In this document: positions 57,473 through 64,000 of the stretch, in pieces
Position numbering within the stretch: position 1 is the stretch's first letter
Layout: the number at the start of each line of letters is the position of its first letter
Origin: Gari tellinella
Taxonomy: Eukaryota; Mollusca; Bivalvia; Cardiida; Psammobiidae
Direction of reading: 5' to 3'
DNA: 64,000 nt
Assembly (NCBI GenBank): GCA_922989275.2
Contig: OV277870.1
Location: forward strand, 31,020,742 to 31,084,741
Notes under the pieces: model-generated
Database searches by the model: none
Seen by the model: the letters and a program-made list of their open reading frames with translations, nothing else
Told to the model about the DNA's origin: nothing
Translations under genes and position numbers: made by a program

Positions 57473-57529
57473 CTCGAGACCAGTTAGTACTTGGATAGGT
57501 GACCTCCTAGGAATAACGAGTGCGGTAGA
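57473..57529 (+). pseudogene. 5S rRNA 3'-half fragment, unit 3
   Basis: Same fragment, offset 3,487 bp from unit 2. Confidence 0.8.
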
Positions 57530-57979
57530 AATTGTCCTATATTTCTGTCTTTTTTAATTGTTTTTAGATTGGACATTTTCTAGTTTAACACATTCAACCC
57601 TAGCGACGAGTTAACTCGTCATTTACAAACTGTAGTGCACACGTTTCAAATGTAAACGGTGCACATGGCTTGATAACGGAAAATGACGAGTGAACACGTT
57701 ATCAGGGATCAATTGGTCAAACAACCATACCATATCATTGACGTTTATATAGTTTGGATCCATATGAGACGCCAAGTTACTGACTACGGAAACCTGCCAG
57801 CAACCATCGCCCGGCTTAGTACAATTGTGATATTCTCAGGTACCCGGTTTATAAATGACGAGTATTCTCGTCTCTAGGGTTGATTGTGTTTAAACTGCAA
57901 AAAAAAGTCCAATATAAAGACAAAACTAATTTAAAAAACAACAAAAATCAACAACAAAAAAACAGACAAATAGGAAAAA

Positions 57980-58097
57980 GCCTGAGGCGCCCGGTATTAC
58001 CAAGCGGTCACCCATCCAAGTACTGACCGGGCTCCACGTTGCTTAACTTCGGTGATCGGACGAGAACCGTAGTGTTTAACGTGATATGGCAGTAGAC
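57980..58097 (-). rRNA. 5S rRNA: 5S ribosomal RNA gene, unit 3
   Basis: Identical by eye to the other copies; terminator at 57,975-57,979, TATA-like box at 58,121-58,127. Confidence 0.85.
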
Positions 58098-58574
58098 ACT
58101 GTTGGTCAATTCTAAAGGGATTTTATAGTGAATCTGTTTGTGAAGCATACCGCGTAGATAACCTGCAACTTACTCGTTGGTTTGGATTCAAATCAGTTTC
58201 GTATAAACACTGAACGTTATTATACAAGTGGTACTTTCGATATTTCCAAAATTATGTGTTCTGAAATGTTCCAGTTTAAAAGCATTGTACTTGGTATAAA
58301 CGAATAGTAAACTATGTACTATTTCAGCCAATCAGCTTTCTCCATTGTCATAGTTCGTTTGTCTTACTGTATTTTCTATGTCGAATATGTTCTATGTTAT
58401 ATATTGGCACACGAGTGTGTGTGTGTGCGTTTGTCTGTGTGTGAGACGGCTTTGGAATAGTTTATCTTTCTTTTTTCTCTCAACATCAATCTCTTTCTAT
58501 ATAATTTTATATATACATATAAAACAATATATTTACGCATACAAATTGTCATTTGTGAGGTGTCTGTAACAAAC

Positions 58575-60503
58575 TTTGGAGCTTCAGAGAGACAATGGGA
58601 GGGAGCAATAGCACTCGGAAAGACATATAGGAGGGCACATACAAACACTCGGAAGGACGCGGGGAGGGTTGCAGAACACTAGGAAAGACACTGGGAGGGA
58701 TCAGGAACGCTCGGAAGGACGCGGTGAGGGCTCCGAAACACTCGGAAAAGACGTTGGGAGGGATATGGAGCCATCGGAGAGACAATGGGAGGGAGCCATA
58801 CCTCTCGGAAAGACACTGGGAGGGCCCAGGAACGCTCGGGCGGACGCTGGGAGGGATCAGAAACACTGGAAAAGACGTTGGGAGGGCTTTGGAGCCCTCG
58901 GAGAGACAATGGGAGGGAGCCATACCTCTCGGAAAAACACAGGGAGGGACCATGAACACTCGAAAGGACGCTGGGAGGGGTGCAGTACACTCGGAAAGAC
59001 ACTGGGAGGGATCAGGAACGCTCGGAAGTGCGCTGAGAGGGATCGGAACCTCGCTTAGAGGGATCGGAACCACGCTGAGAGGACTCGGAACCACTCGAAA
59101 AGACGTTGGGAGGGCTTTGGAGCTCTCGGAGAGAAAATGGGAGGGAGCCATACCTCTCGAAAAGACACTGGGAGGGCCCAGGAACACTCGAATGGACGCT
59201 TGGAGGGTTCATAAACACTCGGACAGACGCTGAGAGGGAACAGGAACGCTCGGAAGGACGCGGGGAGGGTTGCAGAACACTCGGAAAGACACTGGGAGGG
59301 ATCAGGAACGCTCGGAAGGACGCGGGGAGGGCTCAGACACACTCGGAAAAGACGTTGGGAGGGATATGGAGCCCTCGGAGAGACAATGGGAGGGAGCCAT
59401 ACCTCTCGGAAAGACACTGGGAGGGCCCAGGAACGCTCGGGCGGACGATGGGAGGGATCAGAAACACTGGAAAAGACGTTGGGAGGGCTTTGGAGCCCTC
59501 GGAGAGACAATGGGAGGGAGCCATGCCACTCGGAAAAACACCTGGAGGGCCCAGGAACGCTCGGACGGACGCTGTGAGGGCTCAGAAACGCTCGAAAAAG
59601 ACGTTGGGAGGGATTTGGAGCCCTCGGAGAGACAATGGGAGGGAGCCATACCTCTCGGAAAAACACAGGGAGGGACCATGAACACTCGAAAGGACGCTGG
59701 GAGGGGTGCAGTACACTCGGAAAGACACTGGGAGGGATCAGGAACGCTCGGAAGTGCGCTGAGAGGGATCGGAACCTCGCTTAGAGGGATCGGAACCACG
59801 CTGAGAGGACTCGGAACCACTCGAAAAGACGTTGGGAGGGCTTTGGAGCTCTCGGAGAGAAAATGGGAGGGAGCCATACCTCTCGAAAAGACACTGGGAG
59901 GGCACAGGAACACTCGAATGGACGCTGTGAGGGGTCATGAACACTCGGACAGACGCTAAGAGGGATCAGGAATGCTCGGAAGGATGCGGAGAGAGCTCAG
60001 TAACACTCAAAAGACGTTGGGAGGGCTTTGGAGGCCTCGGAGAGACAATGGGAGGGAGCAATACCACTCGGGGAGACACTGGGAGGACCCAGGAACACTC
60101 GGAAAGTTCGCTAGGAGGGAAGCATTACACTCGGAAAGACACTGGGAGGGATCATGGACGCTCGGACAGACGCTGGGAGGGATCACGATCACTCGAAAAC
60201 ACGTTCGGAGGGCGTTGGAGCTCTCGGAGAGACAATGGGAGGGAGCCATACCTCTCGGAAAGACACTGGGAGGGACCAGGAACACAGGAAAGGACGCTGG
60301 CAGGAATGCAGTACACTCGGAAAGATACCGGCAGGGATCAGGAACTCTCGGATGGACGCTGGGAGGGCTCAGAAACACTCGAAAAGACGTTGGGATGGCT
60401 TTTGAGCCCTTGGAGAGACGATGGGAGGGAGCCATACCTCTCGGAAAGACACTGGGGGGACCAGGAACACTCGAAATGACGCTAGGAGGGGTACAGTACA
60501 CAT
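58575..60503 (+). repeat. 31 bp minisatellite block, unit 4
   Basis: As units 2 and 3. One base shorter in the G run near 60,455, which explains the 3,486 bp unit length. Confidence 0.95.
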
Positions 60504-60958
60504 GGTTTTTGCGTGTTTGTCCTGCATGCCGGGTACCGGGTTTGAATCTCACCAGAGCGCAATTTTTTTTTATTGAAATGCATGTTTTTAAACAGAATTT
60601 CTTATCCTAAACTAATTCTTACCCATTTATATAAGCATTTGACATACATTATATTTACAAATTACTATTTTTAATGCTAAATCTGGTTGCGAGCCTCTTT
60701 AAACATAAAGCCATTTATTTAGAAAGAATAACTTAGTTTTTATGTACAGTGCTCCCTCTCTACAACGACACCCAATGGGAGACAAACCTTGAGTGCGTTG
60801 TTCGGAGGGAGTCGTTATAGGGAGGGAAATGGGTTAACATTTGCAAACAGCTTGAATCCAGATCAGACTCCGCGTAACGCGGCGTCTGATCTGGATTCAA
60901 GCTGTTTGTCACTCATCATTAACCTTTTTCTGTCAAAATTATCATTATGTAACTATTA

Positions 60959-61015
60959 CTCGAGACCAGTTAGTACTTGGATAGGTGACCTCCTAGGAAT
61001 AACGAGTGCGGTAGA
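60959..61015 (+). pseudogene. 5S rRNA 3'-half fragment, unit 4
   Basis: Same fragment, offset 3,486 bp from unit 3. Confidence 0.8.
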
Positions 61016-61465
61016 AATTGTCCTATATTTCTGTCTTTTTTAATTGTTTTTAGATTGGACATTTTCTAGTTTAACACATTCAACCCTAGCGACGAGTTAA
61101 CTCGTCATTTACAAACTGTAGTGCACACGTTTCAAATGTAAACGGTGCACATGGCTTGATAACGGAAAATGACGAGTGAACACGTTATCAGGGATCAATT
61201 GGTCAAACAACCATACCATATCATTGACGTTTATATAGTTTGGATCCATATGAGACGCCAAGTTACTGACTACGGAAACCTGCCAGCAACCATCGCCCGG
61301 CTTAGTACAATTGTGATATTCTCAGGTACCCGGTTTATAAATGACGAGTATTCTCGTCTCTAGGGTTGATTGTGTTTAAACTGCAAAAAAAAGTCCAATA
61401 TAAAGACAAAACTAATTTAAAAAACAACAAAAATCAACAACAAAAAAACAGACAAATAGGAAAAA

Positions 61466-61583
61466 GCCTGAGGCGCCCGGTATTACCAAGCGGTCACCCA
61501 TCCAAGTACTGACCGGGCTCCACGTTGCTTAACTTCGGTGATCGGACGAGAACCGTAGTGTTTAACGTGATATGGCAGTAGAC
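61466..61583 (-). rRNA. 5S rRNA: 5S ribosomal RNA gene, unit 4
   Basis: Identical by eye to the other copies; terminator at 61,461-61,465, TATA-like box at 61,607-61,613. Confidence 0.85.
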
Positions 61584-62060
61584 ACTGTTGGTCAATTCTA
61601 AAGGGATTTTATAGTGAATCTGTTTGTGAAGCATACCGCGTAGATAACCTGCAACTTACTCGTTGGTTTGGATTCAAATCAGTTTCGTATAAACACTGAA
61701 CGTTATTATACAAGTGGTACTTTCGATATTTCCAAAATTATGTGTTCTGAAATGTTCCAGTTTAAAAGCATTGTACTTGGTATAAACGAATAGTAAACTA
61801 TGTACTATTTCAGCCAATCAGCTTTCTCCATTGTCATAGTTCGTTTGTCTTACTGTATTTTCTATGTCGAATATGTTCTATGTTATATATTGGCACACGA
61901 GTGTGTGTGTGTGCGTTTGTCTGTGTGTGAGACGGCTTTGGAATAGTTTATCTTTCTTTTTTCTCTCAACATCAATCTCTTTCTATATAATTTTATATAT
62001 ACATATAAAACAATATATTTACGCATACAAATTGTCATTTGTGAGGTGTCTGTAACAAAC

Positions 62061-63990
62061 TTTGGAGCTTCAGAGAGACAATGGGAGGGAGCAATAGCAC
62101 TCGGAAAGACATATAGGAGGGCACATACAAACACTCGGAAGGACGCGGGGAGGGTTGCAGAACACTAGGAAAGACACTGGGAGGGATCAGGAACGCTCGG
62201 AAGGACGCGGTGAGGGCTCCGAAACACTCGGAAAAGACGTTGGGAGGGATATGGAGCCATCGGAGAGACAATGGGAGGGAGCCATACCTCTCGGAAAGAC
62301 ACTGGGAGGGCCCAGGAACGCTCGGGCGGACGCTGGGAGGGATCAGAAACACTGGAAAAGACGTTGGGAGGGCTTTGGAGCCCTCGGAGAGACAATGGGA
62401 GGGAGCCATACCTCTCGGAAAAACACAGGGAGGGACCATGAACACTCGAAAGGACGCTGGGAGGGGTGCAGTACACTCGGAAAGACACTGGGAGGGATCA
62501 GGAACGCTCGGAAGTGCGCTGAGAGGGCTCGGAACCTCGCTTAGAGGGATTGGAACCACGCTGAGAGGACTCGGAACCACTCGAAAAGACGTTGGGAGGG
62601 ATTTGGAGCTCTCGGAGAGAAAATGGGAGGGAGCCATACCTCTCGAAAAGACACTGGGAGGGCCCAGGAACACTCGAATGGACGCTTGGAGGGTTCATAA
62701 ACACTCGGACAGACGCTGAGAGGGAACAGGAACGCTCGGAAGGACGCGGGGAGGGTTGCAGAACACTCGGAAAGACACTGGGAGGGATCAGGAACGCTCG
62801 GAAGGACGCGGGGAGGGCTCAGACACACTCGGAAAAGACGTTGGGAGGGATATGGAGCCCTCGGAGAGACAATGGGAGGGAGCCATACCTCTCGGAAAGA
62901 CACTGGGAGGGCCCAGGAACGCTCGGGCGGACGATGGGAGGGATCAGAAACACTGGAAAAGACGTTGGGAGGGCTTTGGAGCCCTCGGAGAGACAATGGG
63001 AGGGAGCCATGCCACTCGGAAAAACACCTGGAGGGCCCAGGAACGCTCGGACGGACGCTGTGAGGGCTCAGAAACGCTCGAAAAAGACGTTGGGAGGGAT
63101 TTGGAGCCCTCGGAGAGACAATGGGAGGGAGCCATACCTCTCGGAAAAACACAGGGAGGGACCATGAACACTCGAAAGGACGCTGGGAGGGGTGCAGTAC
63201 ACTCGGAAAGACACTGGGAGGGATCAGGAACGCTCGGAAGTGCGCTGAGAGGGATCGGAACCTCGCTTAGAGGGATCGGAACCACGCTGAGAGGACTCGG
63301 AACCACTCCAAAAGACGTTGGGAGGGCTTTGGAGCTCTCGGAGAGAAAATGGGAGGGAGCCATACCTCTCGAAAAGACACTGGGAGGGCCCAGGAACACT
63401 CGAATGGACGCTGTGAGGGGTCATGAACACTCGGACAGACGCTAAGAGGGATCAGGAATGCTCGGAAGGATGCGGAGAGAGCTCAGTAACACTCAAAAGA
63501 CGTTGGGAGGGCTTTGGAGGCCTCGGAGAGACAATGGGAGGGAGCAATACCACTCGGGGAGACACTGGGAGGACCCAGGAACACTCGGAAAGTTCGCTAG
63601 GAGGGAAGCATTACACTCGGAAAGACACTGGGAGGGATCATGGACGCTCGGACAGACGCTGGGAGGGATCACGATCACTCGAAAACACGTTCGGAGGGCG
63701 TTGGAGCTCTCGGAGAGACAATGGGAGGGAGCCATACCTCTCGGAAAGACACTGGGAGGGACCAGGAACACAGGAAAGGACGCTGGCAGGAATGCAGTAC
63801 ACTCGGAAAGATACCGGCAGGGATCAGGAACTCTCGGATGGACGCTGGGAGGGCTCAGAAACACTCGAAAAGACGTTGGGATGGCTTTTGAGCCCTTGGA
63901 GAGACGATGGGAGGGAGCCATACCTCTCGGAAAGACACTGGGGGGGACCAGGAACACTCGAAATGACGCTAGGAGGGGTACAGTACACAT
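62061..63990 (+). repeat. 31 bp minisatellite block, unit 5
   Basis: The complete block is present; the unit is cut by the window edge 10 bp later, before its 5S gene. Confidence 0.95.
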
Positions 63991-64000
63991 GGTTTTTGCG

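Larger units (their letters stand above)
46635..64000. repeat. Tandem array of ~3.49 kb 5S rDNA-minisatellite units
   Basis: Units begin at GTGCGTTTGTCTGTGTGTGA: 46,635, 51,451, 54,938, 58,425 and 61,911. Lengths are 4,816, 3,487, 3,487, 3,486 and then incomplete. Each complete unit holds, left to right: an AT-rich lead, a 31 bp minisatellite block, a tRNA-like 3' half with a T run, a 65 bp hairpin, a 5S 3'-half on the plus strand, a long-TIR segment, a full 5S gene on the minus strand, and a GT tract. Units 2-4 differ by only scattered bases. The first unit is longer through a 1,326 bp duplication inside its minisatellite plus 3 extra G. The array continues past the right edge. Confidence 0.95.

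Noticed and set aside
46879..63990. Dozens of 60-229 codon frames on both strands of the minisatellite as possible genes
   Set aside because: They follow the repeat, overlap each other on both strands and depend on a monomer length that rotates the frame. There are no domains or start and splice context.

Overview
This window is eukaryotic, repeat-dominated intergenic DNA, most likely from a bivalve mollusc. The species cannot be fixed from the sequence. The bivalve call is inference from recalled repeat styles: dispersed hairpins with arms like CAAACAGCTTGGATCC, interspersed repeats carrying AGGTCA motifs and ending in GACGGAC tracts, and a Polinton/Maverick with a CARD-RING gene. There is no bacterial-type gene organisation and no complete ordinary protein-coding gene.

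Layout. (1) 1-10.7 kb: a cluster of large foldback elements. Copy 1 is a giant inverted repeat centred near 1,935; copies 2 and 3 keep mainly the right half, copy 4 only part of the left arm. They carry 31-32 bp minisatellite arrays built around TCATTCTACGACATCGAAT. A 206 bp MITE sits in copy 1 and its empty site is preserved in copies 2 and 3. (2) 10.7-15.0 kb: AT-rich spacer, a ~40 bp minisatellite, a small hairpin MITE, a tRNA-derived SINE and an interspersed repeat with a perfect AGGTCAnnnTGACCT palindrome. (3) 15,047-20,152: a complete-ended but internally deleted Polinton with ~153 bp terminal inverted repeats and an exact 6 bp target duplication AACAAT. All genes point rightward: tandem PC4-like domains, a CARD+RING gene, an integrase N-terminal fragment, a FtsK/HerA-type packaging ATPase and small acidic ORFs, nearly all broken by frameshifts or stops. 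(4) 20.2-36.3 kb: mostly unassigned AT-rich DNA with palindromes, TIR elements, microsatellites and weak exon candidates. (5) 36.3-40.6 kb: a ~340 bp tandem repeat interrupted by a 628 bp TIR element and by a 1,135 bp Tc1-like element with a dead transposase. (6) 40.6-46.6 kb: palindromes, one convincing terminal exon encoding a SANT/Myb-like basic domain (43,822-44,060), and arrays of CCCCGGTTGG / CGAGGTA motifs among GT tracts. (7) 46,635 to the right edge: a tandem array of ~3,487 bp units, each with one minus-strand 5S rRNA gene, an oppositely oriented 3'-half 5S fragment, a hairpin, a long-TIR MITE-like segment and ~1.9 kb of a 31 bp G-rich minisatellite. The first unit is longer by an internal 1,326 bp duplication.

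The two most notable systems are the 5S rDNA units built around a higher-order 31 bp minisatellite, and the internally deleted Polinton with two PC4-like domains and a CARD-RING gene. The long open frames within the minisatellite are by-products of a stop-poor repeat and are not annotated as genes.
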